DNA from: Burkholderiales bacterium
GTDB lineage: Bacteria; Pseudomonadota; Gammaproteobacteria; Burkholderiales; Burkholderiaceae_D
Assembly: GCA_947451925.1 (NCBI GenBank)
Contig: CANGAW010000005.1
Coordinates: 1-64,000 of the forward strand
DNA: 64,000 nucleotides
Reading direction: 5' to 3'
Part shown: positions 37,820 through 47,289 of the stretch, piece after piece
Layout: each line of letters opens with the position of its first letter
How positions within the stretch are numbered: position 1 is the stretch's first letter
Notes under the pieces: model-generated
What the model was told of the DNA's origin: nothing
Database searches by the model: none
Seen by the model: only the letters and a program-made list of their open reading frames with translations
Position numbers and translations under genes: made by a program

Positions 37820-38260
37820 TTATTTCAAGTGACCGGAGATGAGTTTGGTCATCTCAAACATGGAGACAGTCTTTTTGCCGCCAAAGACAGCTTTGAGTTT
37901 GTCGTCGCCGTTGATGTTGCGTTTGTTCGCTTCATCTTGCAGCTTGTGTTTCTTGATGTATTCCCAAACCTTCTTGGTGACTTCGGTGCGTGGCAATGGC
38001 GCAGCACCGACAACAGCAGCCAGCAATGCGGATGGTGTCATTGGTTTCATGAATGCGGCATTAGGTTTGCGTGCAGTTTTCACTGCTACTTTTTTCGCAG
38101 GCGCTTTTTTGGCGACAACTTTTTTCGCTACCACTTTTTTTGCAACAGGCTTTTTAGCGGCGACTTTCGCGGCCGGTTTTTTAGCGGCGACTTTTTTCGC
38201 TGCTGGTGCTGGTTTTTTTACGGCCGGTTTTTTAGCGGCCGGTTTTTTGGCTGTAGCCAT
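37820..38260 (-). CDS. SWIB/MDM2-domain protein with Lys/Ala-rich tail
   Basis: A 146-residue protein. Residues 1-65 are a Lys/Ala/Pro-rich basic segment (AAKKPAAKK type) like a histone H1 tail; residues 68-146 are a SWIB domain (FMKPMTPSALLAAVVG, KKVWEYIKKHKLQD, FEMTKLISGHLK). SWIB is known from eukaryotic chromatin remodellers and also occurs in chlamydiae and betaproteobacteria. DNA binding and nucleoid compaction are likely. ATG 38260 is preceded by AAGGAGG. It resembles the tail of the H1-like protein at 47794. Confidence 0.88.
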   Translation of the reverse strand: MATAKKPAAKKPAVKKPAPAAKKVAAKKPAAKVAAKKPVAKKVVAKKVVAKKAPAKKVAVKTARKPNAAFMKPMTPSALLAAVVGAAPLPRTEVTKKVWEYIKKHKLQDEANKRNINGDDKLKAVFGGKKTVSMFEMTKLISGHLK

Positions 38261-38457
38261 GTAAACCTCCTTCGCTCTACGTTGGGAAATTGCGCCAATT
38301 CACGCACCGCCAATAGTCTTAGGGTTTTACCCATGATGCAAGTGTTTTTTGTATGTTTTTTTCAAGTTTTCCCTATGAGAGCGAGGGCGCAATCTGCCTG
38401 ATTCCGCTTTTTCGGGCTCTTGCCAGGCCTCTCAGCCTGCATTCGGGCGCCTTGTTT

Positions 38458-39822
38458 TTACATGCCAGGCATCATGCCCTTCATGCCGCGCATCATTTTC
38501 ATCATGCCGCCGCCTTTGAATTTTTTCATCATGGTTTGCATCTGTTCGAACTGGGCCAGCATGCGATTGACCTCTTGCACCTGCACCCCGGCACCAGTGG
38601 CGATGCGGCGTTTGCGCGAAGCCTTGATCAGCTCGGGTTTGCTGCGTTCTTGCTGCGTCATCGCATTGATCATGCCTTCCATGCGGCGCACCTGCTTCTC
38701 GGCCTGGTCGGTATTGGCGCTGCTTGCAGCTTGCTGAAACTGGGCCGGCAGCTTGTCGATCAGACCCGCCATGCCGCCCATTTTTTTCATTTGCGACAGC
38801 TGTGCCTTGAAGTCGTTCAGATCGAATTTGCCGCCAGTCTTGATCTTCTTTGCCAGATCCTGGGCCGCGGCGATGTCCATGCCTTTTTTGGCTTCTTCGA
38901 CCAGAGCCAGAATATCGCCCATGCCGAGAATGCGGTTGGCCATGCGCGAAGGATCGAAAGCCTCCAGGCCATCAAGCTTTTCGCCGACGCCGGCAAACTT
39001 GATCGGTTTGCCGGTAATGTGGCGTACCGACAGTGCGGCACCACCGCGGGAGTCGCCGTCGAGTTTGGTCAGCACGATGCCGGTCAGCGGCAGCGCTTCA
39101 TTAAATGCACGCGCGGTGTTGATCGCATCCTGACCCAGCATCGCATCGACGACGAACAGGGTTTCAATCGGCTTGACTGCCGCATGCAACGCACTGATCT
39201 CCTGCATCATCGCTTCATCAATGCCCAGCCGGCCGGCGGTGTCGATGATTAGTACATCGTGATGATGCTTCTTGGCGAAATCCCACGCAGCCAGCGCGAT
39301 ATCGACCGGCTTGTCCGTGGTTTGCGAAGGGAAGAAGTCGGCACCGACTTGTAGTGTGACGGTTTCGAGCTGGCCGATGGCCGCAGGTCGATTGACGTCG
39401 GTTGAGACTGTCAGTACTTTTTTCTTTTTCTGCTCTTGCAGGAATTTTGCCAGCTTGCCGACGGTGGTGGTCTTGCCCGCGCCCTGCAGGCCAGCCATCA
39501 GGATAATGGCCGGCGGCTGGGTGGCAAACGACAACTCGCTTGCCTGCGCACCCAGATCCGCACCCATCAGACTGGCCAGTTCGGACTGCACCACGCCGAC
39601 CAAGGCCTGACCTGGTGTGAGCGAGCCAATCACTTGCTCGCCCATAGCCTTGTCTTTGACCCGCGTCATGAACTCGCGCACAGCCGGCAGCGCAACGTCT
39701 GCCTCCAGCAAAGCCAGCCTGACTTCGCGCAGCATGTCGGCGGTATTGGTTTCAGTCAGGCGCGCTTCGCCGCGCATTGTTTTAACGACTTTGGCCAGCC
39801 GTTGAGTCAGATTGTCTAGCAT
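38458..39822 (-). CDS. ffh: Signal recognition particle protein Ffh
   Basis: A 454-residue SRP54-family GTPase that recognises hydrophobic signal sequences on ribosomes. The N domain is followed by the G domain with GLQGAGKTTTVGKLA, DTAGRLGID and TKLDGDSRGG. The C-terminal M domain ends in a Met-rich tail (KFKGGGMMKMMRGMKG). The 38261-38457 space between the SWIB gene and ffh shows no gene. It is divergent from the ccsA-like gene. Confidence 0.98.
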   Translation of the reverse strand: MLDNLTQRLAKVVKTMRGEARLTETNTADMLREVRLALLEADVALPAVREFMTRVKDKAMGEQVIGSLTPGQALVGVVQSELASLMGADLGAQASELSFATQPPAIILMAGLQGAGKTTTVGKLAKFLQEQKKKKVLTVSTDVNRPAAIGQLETVTLQVGADFFPSQTTDKPVDIALAAWDFAKKHHHDVLIIDTAGRLGIDEAMMQEISALHAAVKPIETLFVVDAMLGQDAINTARAFNEALPLTGIVLTKLDGDSRGGAALSVRHITGKPIKFAGVGEKLDGLEAFDPSRMANRILGMGDILALVEEAKKGMDIAAAQDLAKKIKTGGKFDLNDFKAQLSQMKKMGGMAGLIDKLPAQFQQAASSANTDQAEKQVRRMEGMINAMTQQERSKPELIKASRKRRIATGAGVQVQEVNRMLAQFEQMQTMMKKFKGGGMMKMMRGMKGMMPGM

Positions 39823-39969
39823 CGGGGAGTCTTGAAAATAAGTGGGAGACGGTTCGGGCCATTTGACCTTGGGTCAGGGGCGCAAATCCGGCCTCAATTC
39901 TAACCGATGCACGCGCTTGCAGGCAGGGGCGGTAGCGATTGCCCGAGGTACTTGGTGTACACTAAAAAG

Positions 39970-40782
39970 ATGCAAAATATTCCTTTTTACTGTGCCGCTT
40001 TGCTCTATCTGCTGAGCGCGGGCTTGCCGGAAAAGTGGCGCGGCTTTGCGTTTGCAGGCACGCTGCTGACATGGCTGTTGCACGGTGTCGCGCTGGCCCG
40101 TCATACGATTGCCCCCGAATATCTGCAGCTTGGTTTTGCCGTGATGCTGTCGGCCACCTTGTGGATCGCCGTTGCTGCTTATCTGATTGAAAACCGCCGC
40201 TTTGCGCTCGATGGTTTGCGTCGGGCGGTGTTGCCCATTGCGGCTGTCGCTGTATTGCTGCCGGCATTGTTCCCGGGCAGCCTGATTCCGCTGATGGGCA
40301 AGTCGCCGCTATTTTCCTGGCATATCGCCCTCTCTACACTGGCCTACAGCGCGCTGACCATTGCCGCCTTTCATGCCGTCCTGATGGCCGCTCAGGAGTC
40401 GCGCCTACACCGGCATGCCAGCTCGACTGCGCAACAAGGCTGGTTTGCCAATGCCATCGACAGACTGCCGCCGCTGATGACAATGGAAAGGCTGCTGTTT
40501 CGTCTGATCGGATTTGGGTTTGTGCTGTTGACGCTCACTGTGCTGTCGGGCGTGTTCTTTTCTGAAGAATTATTTGGCAAGGCCTTTAAGCTGGAACACA
40601 AAACTGTGTTCACCATGCTGTCGTGGGTTTTGTTCGGCGTGCTGCTCGCCGGTCGTCAATGGCGCGGCTGGCGCGGCAAGACGGCACTGTCCTTTACCCT
40701 GACCGGATTTACCACCTTGCTGCTGGCTTATGTCGGCAGCCGCTTTGTGATGGAAGTGCTCTTGCATCGGGGTCTGGCATGA
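39970..40782 (+). CDS. CcsA/YpjD-like cytochrome c assembly membrane protein
   Basis: A 270-residue inner-membrane protein with about seven to eight hydrophobic helices and the cytochrome C_asm (CcsA/CcmF-like) pattern. Conserved His residues lie in SWHIALSTLAYSAL and KLEHKTVFTMLSWVLF, where family members bind haem. ATG 39970 is chosen over the open frame from 39907, which adds 21 hydrophilic residues. It sits beside ffh with the same orientation change seen in other Proteobacteria. Whether it has a role in haem delivery or another function is open. Confidence 0.85.
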   Translation: MQNIPFYCAALLYLLSAGLPEKWRGFAFAGTLLTWLLHGVALARHTIAPEYLQLGFAVMLSATLWIAVAAYLIENRRFALDGLRRAVLPIAAVAVLLPALFPGSLIPLMGKSPLFSWHIALSTLAYSALTIAAFHAVLMAAQESRLHRHASSTAQQGWFANAIDRLPPLMTMERLLFRLIGFGFVLLTLTVLSGVFFSEELFGKAFKLEHKTVFTMLSWVLFGVLLAGRQWRGWRGKTALSFTLTGFTTLLLAYVGSRFVMEVLLHRGLA

Positions 40783-41018
40783 AGTATCTGCTCTGGGGCC
40801 TGGTGTTGTATCTGGGCTGGCGCTGGGTTACGGCATCCAGAAAAACAGTCAGTTCGGACGCTGCCGACGGGCAAAGTGCCCGTAGCGGTGCTGATGCACA
40901 GGCCGCTGAAAAGATGGTGCAATGTGCCCGTTGCGGCATACACCTTCCGGTTTCCGAAGCGGTTTCAGGCAACGATGCGCAACTATTTTGCTGTGAAGCG
41001 CACCGCAATGCTGCCTGA
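40779..41018 (+). CDS. PP0621-family protein
   Basis: A 79-residue protein overlapping the ccsA-like gene by ATGA. An N-terminal hydrophobic segment (MKYLLWGLVLYLGWRWV) anchors it in the membrane and a small zinc-binding-like segment follows, with CARCGIHLPVSEAV and FCCEAHRNAA. Family members are known from betaproteobacteria next to pil genes. The function is unknown. Confidence 0.82.
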   Translation: MKYLLWGLVLYLGWRWVTASRKTVSSDAADGQSARSGADAQAAEKMVQCARCGIHLPVSEAVSGNDAQLFCCEAHRNAA

Positions 41019-41078
41019 AAACACGGCCTCAAACGCTTGCGTACTGAATTCAGGCGATTTCATTTCCTCCGCTATTTG

Positions 41079-41131
41079 GTATTGAATTGTTGTGTTTTAC
41101 GCGAATGACAAAACACTACGCAGTTCAATAC
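41079..41131. repeat. Imperfect long inverted repeat before the PilR-like gene
   Basis: GTATTGAA (41079-41086) faces TTCAATAC (41124-41131), and inside it GTGTTTT (41092-41098) faces AAAACAC (41110-41116). The remaining bases pair imperfectly. A CGGC/GCCG pair around a T run follows (to about 41160), which could act as a terminator. The 41019-41165 gap is where pilS and the PilR receiver would be expected. Confidence 0.6.
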
Positions 41132-41165
41132 AGTAATCTACGGCGTCTTTTTTTAAGCCGTGTCG

Positions 41166-42203
41166 ATGATTCCTTTCCTGTTAAGCGATGCCGGCCCTGG
41201 TGCTGCGCAGCCTGCCGTATTTCGCCTGCTTGGGCCTTCGCCTGCGATGCAGCAGGTTAGAAAACGCATACTTCAAATCGCAAACAATCATGCGCCGGTA
41301 ACAATTTACGGCGAGTCTGGCTCGGGCAAAGAACTCGCTGCGCGCGATATTCACGCCAATAGTTCGAGGGCGGCCATGCCTTTCATTGCAGTCAATTGTG
41401 GCGCTATTCCTGAGGCTTTGATGGAGGCCGAATTTTTCGGATATCGCCGCGGTGCCTTCACGGGCGCAATCCATGACCGTGACGGATTTTTTCAGGCTGC
41501 GCAGGGTGGCACCCTGTTGCTCGACGAAGTGGCCGACCTGCCATTGGCAATGCAAGTCAAACTGCTGCGCGTGATTCAGGAGCGCAGTGTGCGCAAACTC
41601 GGTGCCACCCATGAGCAGCCGATTGACGTACGCATCATCAGTGCGACCCATCAAAACCTTGCCCTGGGCGTGCAGCAAGGACATTTTCGCCAGGATTTGT
41701 ATTACCGCCTGAATGTCATTGAACTGCAGTTGCCGGCACTGCGTACGCGGCCCGAAGACATCCTGCCCTTGGTCGAGTCCATATTGCAGCGACTTTGTTC
41801 GCCGGGCAGAAAAGTCAGACTCAGCGAGGCGGCACTGGCGGCACTGACTGCCTACGCCTTTCCTGGCAATGTGCGCGAACTGGAAAATATGATCGAGCGC
41901 TCGCTGGCCTTCATTTCCGGCAGCGTGATTGAGGCGGCCGATTTGAATTGTGCACCGGCGTCTGCAACGCCACTGCCCAGCCCGCCTGCTTATGCAACTT
42001 CGGCGGCGACCACATCCAATCAGCCTCTGGTTGCCTTGCCTTTATCGCTGCCAGATTATTTGCAGACGATTGAGCGCGAGTTGATTGAGCGCGCGTTACG
42101 GCAGTGCCGCTTTAATCGGACGCGCGCGGCGGCCTTGCTTGGGATAAGCTTGCGGCAGTTGCGTTACCGGATGCAGAGATTAGCTTGCCATGATTCAGAA
42201 TGA
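41166..42203 (+). CDS. PilR-like sigma-54 activator without receiver domain
   Basis: A 345-residue protein: AAA+ domain (about 22-250) with Walker A GESGSGKELA, the sigma-54 contact loop YRRGAFTGA, Walker B GGTLLLDEVADLP and the R-finger region, then a Fis-type helix-turn-helix (about 300-340, FNRTRAAALLGISLRQLRYR). The sequence is closest in memory to PilR, but the N-terminal receiver (about 120 residues with the phospho-Asp) is absent, and no pilS precedes it. A GTG at 41160 (M-S-M) is in frame. Without a receiver it may be constitutively active or controlled by another partner. It overlaps ampD by 14 nt. Confidence 0.88.
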   Translation: MIPFLLSDAGPGAAQPAVFRLLGPSPAMQQVRKRILQIANNHAPVTIYGESGSGKELAARDIHANSSRAAMPFIAVNCGAIPEALMEAEFFGYRRGAFTGAIHDRDGFFQAAQGGTLLLDEVADLPLAMQVKLLRVIQERSVRKLGATHEQPIDVRIISATHQNLALGVQQGHFRQDLYYRLNVIELQLPALRTRPEDILPLVESILQRLCSPGRKVRLSEAALAALTAYAFPGNVRELENMIERSLAFISGSVIEAADLNCAPASATPLPSPPAYATSAATTSNQPLVALPLSLPDYLQTIERELIERALRQCRFNRTRAAALLGISLRQLRYRMQRLACHDSE

Positions 42204-42807
42204 CAAATTGTTCCGGCTTGATGCCGATGGTTGGTATGACAACGCCAGCCGTGCGCCCTGCACGAATTTTGATCCGCGCCCCGATGGCACCGTGATCAGT
42301 CTGCTGGTGATCCACAATATCAGTCTGCCGCCTGGGCAGTTTGGCGGCGCTTATATTGAGGACTTGTTTGCCAATCAGCTCGACTGTGATGCTCATCCTT
42401 ATTTTGCAAGATTGCGAGATTTGAAAGTTTCTGCGCATTTTCTGTTGCGGCGAGACGGGTCGGCGATGCAATTTGTCGCAACCAATAAGCGGGCCTGGCA
42501 TGCCGGCATGTCTGCCTTTAATGGCCAGCAACGCTGTAATGATTTCTCAATTGGCATCGAACTCGAAGGCAGTGACTTTGAGCCATTCACCGATGCGCAA
42601 TATCAAACCCTGACTCAGCTGACACTGGCGCTGAGCACTCAGCTACCGCTGACAGATGTGGCTGGCCATGAGCATATTGCGCCCGGCCGCAAGACCGATC
42701 CCGGGCCTTTTTTTGACTGGCAACGCTATCGCCGGGATTACCTGGCGCTGCTTGAAAAATCTGCCTCCGATACAAAAATCAGAGCTGATTTATGCTTTCC
42801 CAATTGA
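42190..42807 (+). CDS. ampD: 1,6-anhydro-N-acetylmuramyl-L-alanine amidase AmpD
   Basis: A 205-residue cytoplasmic zinc amidase that recycles anhydromuropeptides. Zinc ligands are expected at His in SLLVIHNISLP, at His in HIAPGRKTDPG and at the nearby Asp; the segment FSIGIELEGSD is the family's. ATG 42190 lies within the end of the PilR-like gene. Loss of AmpD induces AmpC beta-lactamase in many bacteria; no ampC is seen here. Confidence 0.95.
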   Translation: MIQNDKLFRLDADGWYDNASRAPCTNFDPRPDGTVISLLVIHNISLPPGQFGGAYIEDLFANQLDCDAHPYFARLRDLKVSAHFLLRRDGSAMQFVATNKRAWHAGMSAFNGQQRCNDFSIGIELEGSDFEPFTDAQYQTLTQLTLALSTQLPLTDVAGHEHIAPGRKTDPGPFFDWQRYRRDYLALLEKSASDTKIRADLCFPN

Positions 42808-42816
42808 AAAAAGCGG

Positions 42817-42845
42817 TTGCAAGTTACCGGTGTGGGCACTAGAAT
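42817..42845 (+). promoter_or_regulatory. nrdA: Sigma-70 promoter of nrdAB
   Basis: TTGCAA (42817-42822) and TAGAAT (42840-42845) are separated by 17 nt. The -10 element lies inside the first NrdR box, so NrdR binding would block RNA polymerase. Confidence 0.75.
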
Positions 42846-42851
42846 TAGTGC
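42836..42851. promoter_or_regulatory. NrdR box 1
   Basis: GCACTAGAATTAGTGC is a palindrome with perfect 6-bp arms around GAAT, matching the NrdR pattern (ACACTATATATAGTGT type). It overlaps the -10 of the nrdA promoter. Confidence 0.8.
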
Positions 42852-42866
42852 TTACGAAAGAAAAAT

Positions 42867-42882
42867 CAACTAGATGTAGTGC
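42867..42882. promoter_or_regulatory. NrdR box 2
   Basis: CAACTAGATGTAGTGC is the second, slightly weaker palindrome. It starts 31 nt after box 1, three helical turns, the spacing known for paired NrdR boxes. Confidence 0.75.
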
Positions 42883-43042
42883 TCAAAGCCTGCCGACACA
42901 TGAAATGCCATGCCCGAAGCGGCCTTTGGCGAATTCGGTGCGCTGAAACAGATCAACCAAATAAATCCATGTCAGATTTCGTCTGATATGTTCAAAAAAT
43001 AAGCAGCAGCAATGCTGTCCGTGTATTTACTCAGGAGGCGTA

Positions 43043-45940
43043 GTGCAGACCAATCAGGAAAATCAAGTCCAGTCCAGTCATGAGCATGGTTCAGTCCATC
43101 ATTCTTCTGGTGCCACGCCTTCCTCCATGAGTACCGTGACAGCCATTGGCGACTACAAGATCATTCGCCGCAACGGCGCAGTGGTTGGTTTCGAGCCATC
43201 GAAAATTTCCATCGCCGTGACCAAGGCATTTTTGGCGGTCAATGGCGGTCAGGGCGCCGCGTCTGCCAGAGTGCGCGAGCTGGTCGAGCAACTGACCGGC
43301 AGCGTGGTGGCAGCGTTGTTACGTCGCCAGCCGGCCGGCGGCACCTTCCATATTGAAGATGTGCAGGATCAGGTTGAACTGTCGCTGATGCGCTCTGGCG
43401 AGCATGATGTCGCCCGCGCCTATGTGCTGTATCGCGCCAAACGCATGGATGAACGTGCGCAGCAACAAGCGGCCAGACCGGCTGCCAAGGCAGTGGTCTT
43501 GCATACGGTGGTCGATGGCCATCGTGTGCCGCTCGACATGGACCGCTTGAAGGGCATGATTGCTGCGGCCTGCATAGGCCTGGAAAAGCATGTCGATGCT
43601 GACGCCATTCTCAGCGAGACCGTGCGTAATCTGTATGACGGCGTGCCGGTCGAAGAACTCTACAAGTCCGCAATTCTGGCCGCGCGCGCGCTGATGGAAA
43701 AAGACCCGGCTTACAGTCAGGTCACCGCCCGCCTGCTGATGCACACGATTCGCAAGGAAGTATTCGGTCAGGAAGTCGCGCAAAACGACGCCGGTGCGCA
43801 TTACCTTGAGTACTTCCCGCGCTTTATCAAAAAAGGCATTGAAGCCGAGCTGCTTGACGCCAAGCTGGCGCAGTTTGATCTCAAGCGTCTGGCAGAGGCA
43901 CTGGTGCCGGAGCGCGATCTGCAGTTTCAGTATCTGGGTCTGCAAACCCTGTATGACCGTTATTTCCTGCACATCCGTGGCACCCGCATTGAAATGCCGC
44001 AGGCTTTCTATATGCGCGTGGCGATGGGCCTGGCATTGAATGAAATTGACCGCGAAGCGCGTGCGATTGAGTTTTATCAGTTGTTGTCGAGCTTTGATTT
44101 CATGAGCTCGACCCCGACGCTGTTCAACTCCGGTACCCAGCGTTCGCAACTATCGTCCTGCTACCTGACTACGGTTGGTGACGACCTTGAAGGCATTTAT
44201 GATGCAATCAAGGAAAACGCTTTGCTGGCCAAATATGCGGGCGGCCTCGGTAATGACTGGACACCGGTACGTGCACTTGGCGCCCACATCAAGGGTACCA
44301 ATGGCAAATCGCAAGGCGTGGTGCCTTTCCTGAAAGTGGTGAACGATACCGCTGTCGCAGTTAATCAGGGTGGCAAACGCAAGGGTGCCGTGTGCGCCTA
44401 TCTGGAAACCTGGCACATGGATATCGAGGAATTCCTCGAACTGCGCAAAAACACCGGCGACGATCGCCGCCGCACGCATGACATGAATACCGCCAACTGG
44501 ATTCCTGATCTGTTCATGAAGCGGGTGATGGAAAAAGGTGAATGGACTTTGTTCTCGCCCAACGATGTCAAAGACCTGCATGACAAGTTTGGTCTGGCGT
44601 TCGAGCAGGCTTACCTCGGCTATGAAGCCAAAGCTGCCAGCGGCGAGCTGACTTTGTTCAAGACCGTGCAAGCCAATGACCTGTGGCGCAAAATGCTGTC
44701 GATGCTGTTTGAGACCGGTCATCCCTGGATCACCTTCAAAGACCCTTGCAACATCCGCTCGCCGCAGCAGCATGTGGGCGTCGTGCACAGCTCTAACCTG
44801 TGTACCGAAATTACGCTCAACACCAACGATGCCGAAATCGCGGTCTGCAATCTGGGTTCGGTCAACATGCCGGCACACATGAAAGACGGCAAGCTCGATC
44901 ACGTCAAGCTGCAAAAAACGGTCAGTACCGCGATGCGCATGCTGGACAACGTGATTGATATTAATTACTACGCCGTCAAGAAGGCACGCGATTCCAATTT
45001 GCGTCATCGTCCGGTTGGCATGGGCATCATGGGTTTCCAGGATTGCCTGCACATGATGCGTGTGCCTTACGCGTCAAACGATGCGGTCGAATTTGCCGAT
45101 CGTTCGATGGAAGCAGTGTGCTATTACGCCTATCAGGCATCGACCGAGCTGGCCGAAGAGCGCGGTGCTTACAGTTCCTATCGCGGTTCATTGTGGGATC
45201 GCGGCATCCTGCCGCAAGACTCGGTCAAACTGCTGGCGCAAGAGCGTGGTGGTTACCTGGAAGTCGATAGCAGCGAGGCGATGGACTGGACGGCGCTGCG
45301 CGCCCGCATCAAGCAGTTCGGCATGCGCAATTCCAATTGCGTGGCGATTGCACCGACGGCGACGATTTCCAATATCATTGGCGTGTCTGCTTGTATCGAG
45401 CCGACTTACCAGAACCTGTATGTGAAATCGAATTTGTCCGGTGAATTTACCGAGATCAATGCGTATCTGGTACGTGACTTGAAAGCACGCGGATTGTGGG
45501 ATGAAGTCATGATTGCCGACCTGAAGTATTTCGACGGCAGCCTAGCCAAGATTGACCGTATTCCGCAGGACCTGCGCGACTTGTATGCCACCGCTTTTGA
45601 AGTGGAGCCGAGCTGGCTGGTAGAAGCGGCTTCGCGCCGGCAAAAATGGATTGATCAGGCCCAGTCGCTCAATATTTATATGGCTGGCGCCTCTGGCAAA
45701 AAGCTCGACGAAACCTATAAGCTGGCCTGGTTGCGCGGACTGAAAACGACGTACTATTTGCGCACCATTGGCGCTACACACACGGAGAAATCCACGTCCA
45801 AAGCCGGCGCGTTGAATGCAGTGTCGTCGGACATGTCAGGGGCAATTGCAGCAGCAGCTGCCGCTGCCGAGACCGATGGCCCGGCCTGCATGCTGCGTCC
45901 TGGCGACGATGGATTTGAAGAGTGCGAAGCTTGCCAATAA
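43043..45940 (+). CDS. nrdA: Class Ia ribonucleotide reductase, alpha subunit
   Basis: A 965-residue catalytic subunit that makes deoxyribonucleotides. An N-terminal ATP-cone (about 32-120, YKIIRRNGAVVGFEPSKI) is followed by a second cone-like part, then the catalytic barrel with SSCYLTTVGDDLEGI, NLCTEI and the C-terminal redox cysteines in CEACQ. GTG 43043 is chosen because GGAGGCG stands at the right distance and the frame has no other start nearby. It precedes nrdB by 158 nt. Confidence 0.97.
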   Translation: MQTNQENQVQSSHEHGSVHHSSGATPSSMSTVTAIGDYKIIRRNGAVVGFEPSKISIAVTKAFLAVNGGQGAASARVRELVEQLTGSVVAALLRRQPAGGTFHIEDVQDQVELSLMRSGEHDVARAYVLYRAKRMDERAQQQAARPAAKAVVLHTVVDGHRVPLDMDRLKGMIAAACIGLEKHVDADAILSETVRNLYDGVPVEELYKSAILAARALMEKDPAYSQVTARLLMHTIRKEVFGQEVAQNDAGAHYLEYFPRFIKKGIEAELLDAKLAQFDLKRLAEALVPERDLQFQYLGLQTLYDRYFLHIRGTRIEMPQAFYMRVAMGLALNEIDREARAIEFYQLLSSFDFMSSTPTLFNSGTQRSQLSSCYLTTVGDDLEGIYDAIKENALLAKYAGGLGNDWTPVRALGAHIKGTNGKSQGVVPFLKVVNDTAVAVNQGGKRKGAVCAYLETWHMDIEEFLELRKNTGDDRRRTHDMNTANWIPDLFMKRVMEKGEWTLFSPNDVKDLHDKFGLAFEQAYLGYEAKAASGELTLFKTVQANDLWRKMLSMLFETGHPWITFKDPCNIRSPQQHVGVVHSSNLCTEITLNTNDAEIAVCNLGSVNMPAHMKDGKLDHVKLQKTVSTAMRMLDNVIDINYYAVKKARDSNLRHRPVGMGIMGFQDCLHMMRVPYASNDAVEFADRSMEAVCYYAYQASTELAEERGAYSSYRGSLWDRGILPQDSVKLLAQERGGYLEVDSSEAMDWTALRARIKQFGMRNSNCVAIAPTATISNIIGVSACIEPTYQNLYVKSNLSGEFTEINAYLVRDLKARGLWDEVMIADLKYFDGSLAKIDRIPQDLRDLYATAFEVEPSWLVEAASRRQKWIDQAQSLNIYMAGASGKKLDETYKLAWLRGLKTTYYLRTIGATHTEKSTSKAGALNAVSSDMSGAIAAAAAAAETDGPACMLRPGDDGFEECEACQ

Positions 45941-46098
45941 AACTGACGCTGCATGCAAGGCCAAATAGTGCGGGCTCAGGTCTGTTTCAAGATTGAAGCA
46001 GACTTGATGTGAGCCTAAGCGGGTGGCGTTATTGCAGCGTAAAGAGTGAACTATCCCTATTTAGTAGTAGACCAAACAGACACATAAAGGAAATGACC

Positions 46099-47289
46099 AT
46101 GCTCTCTTGGGACGACGAAACGACAGCGACTGCGGTGTCGCGTACGCCGCAAATGCCACCAGCACGGCCACAATTGCAGAGCGCTTCTGACGACGCGCAG
46201 TTCGCCCAATATCCTGATGTGGCCTTGAACCCGCAGGTGATGAAACCTGTGGCAGCAAGCCCGGGTGCCGCAGGTCGCGTCAATGCCAGCGACAAGCGCA
46301 TCATCAATGGCAAGACCGATGTCAACCAACTGGTGCCGTTCAAATACAAATGGGCCTGGGATAAATATCTGGCTGGTTGCGCTAACCACTGGATGCCGCA
46401 AGAAATCAACATGCAGCGCGATATCGAGCTGTGGAAAAATCCGAATGGTCTGACCGAAGACGAGCGTCGTCTGGTCAAGCGCAACCTCGGCTTTTTCGTA
46501 ACCGCCGATTCACTAGCGGCCAACAACATCGTCTTGGGTACCTATCGCCACATCACCGCACCGGAATGCCGGCAATACTTGTTGCGTCAGGCGTTTGAAG
46601 AAGCGATTCATACCCACGCCTACCAATATATTGTCGAGTCGCTGGGTCTGGACGAGTCCGAAATCTTCAATGCCTACAATGAAGTCAAATCGATTCGCGA
46701 CAAAGACGAGTTTCTGATTCCATTCATTGATACGCTGACCGATCCGGCTTTCACCACCGGCACTACCGAAAACGATCAGACGCTGTTGAAGTCGCTGATT
46801 GTGTTTGCGTGTCTGATGGAAGGTCTGTTTTTCTATGTCGGCTTTACGCAGATTCTGGCTTTGGGTCGGCAAAACAAGATGATGGGTGCAGCAGAACAGT
46901 ATCAGTACATTTTGCGTGACGAGTCCATGCACTGCAATTTCGGAATCGATTTAATTAATACAATCAAGCTCGAAAATCCACATTTATGGACGCCGGCCTT
47001 CAAAGAAGAAATAAAAACGTTGTTTTTACACGCCGTAGAGTTGGAATATCGTTACGCTGAGGATACAATGCCGCGTGGTGTGCTCGGATTGAATGCGCCG
47101 ATGTTCAAAGGTTACTTGCGATTCATCGCAAACCGCAGAGCACAGCAAATTGGTTTGGAGCCGATGTTTGCGCAAGAAGAAAATCCGTTTCCCTGGATGA
47201 GCGAGATGATCGATCTGAAAAAGGAACGCAATTTCTTCGAAACACGGGTCATTGAATATCAGACCGGTGGTGCGCTGAACTGGGAATAA
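46099..47289 (+). CDS. nrdB: Class Ia ribonucleotide reductase, beta subunit
   Basis: A 396-residue diferric-tyrosyl radical subunit. Iron ligands and the radical Tyr lie in [17 protein letters not shown] and [17 protein letters not shown] [16 protein letters not shown]; the C-terminal peptide that docks on NrdA ends in [11 protein letters not shown] 46099 is preferred to 46093 because AAAGG then has proper spacing. N-terminal residues 1-60 are poorly conserved. It follows nrdA and shares its promoter. Confidence 0.97.
   Translation: MLSWDDETTATAVSRTPQMPPARPQLQSASDDAQFAQYPDVALNPQVMKPVAASPGAAGRVNASDKRIINGKTDVNQLVPFKYKWAWDKYLAGCANHWMPQEINMQRDIELWKNPNGLTEDERRLVKRNLGFFVTADSLAANNIVLGTYRHITAPECRQYLLRQAFEEAIHTHAYQYIVESLGLDESEIFNAYNEVKSIRDKDEFLIPFIDTLTDPAFTTGTTENDQTLLKSLIVFACLMEGLFFYVGFTQILALGRQNKMMGAAEQYQYILRDESMHCNFGIDLINTIKLENPHLWTPAFKEEIKTLFLHAVELEYRYAEDTMPRGVLGLNAPMFKGYLRFIANRRAQQIGLEPMFAQEENPFPWMSEMIDLKKERNFFETRVIEYQTGGALNWE

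Noticed and set aside
38353..39252. 299-residue frame opposite ffh
   Set aside because: Shadow; rich in His, Phe and Leu from reverse reading of ffh.
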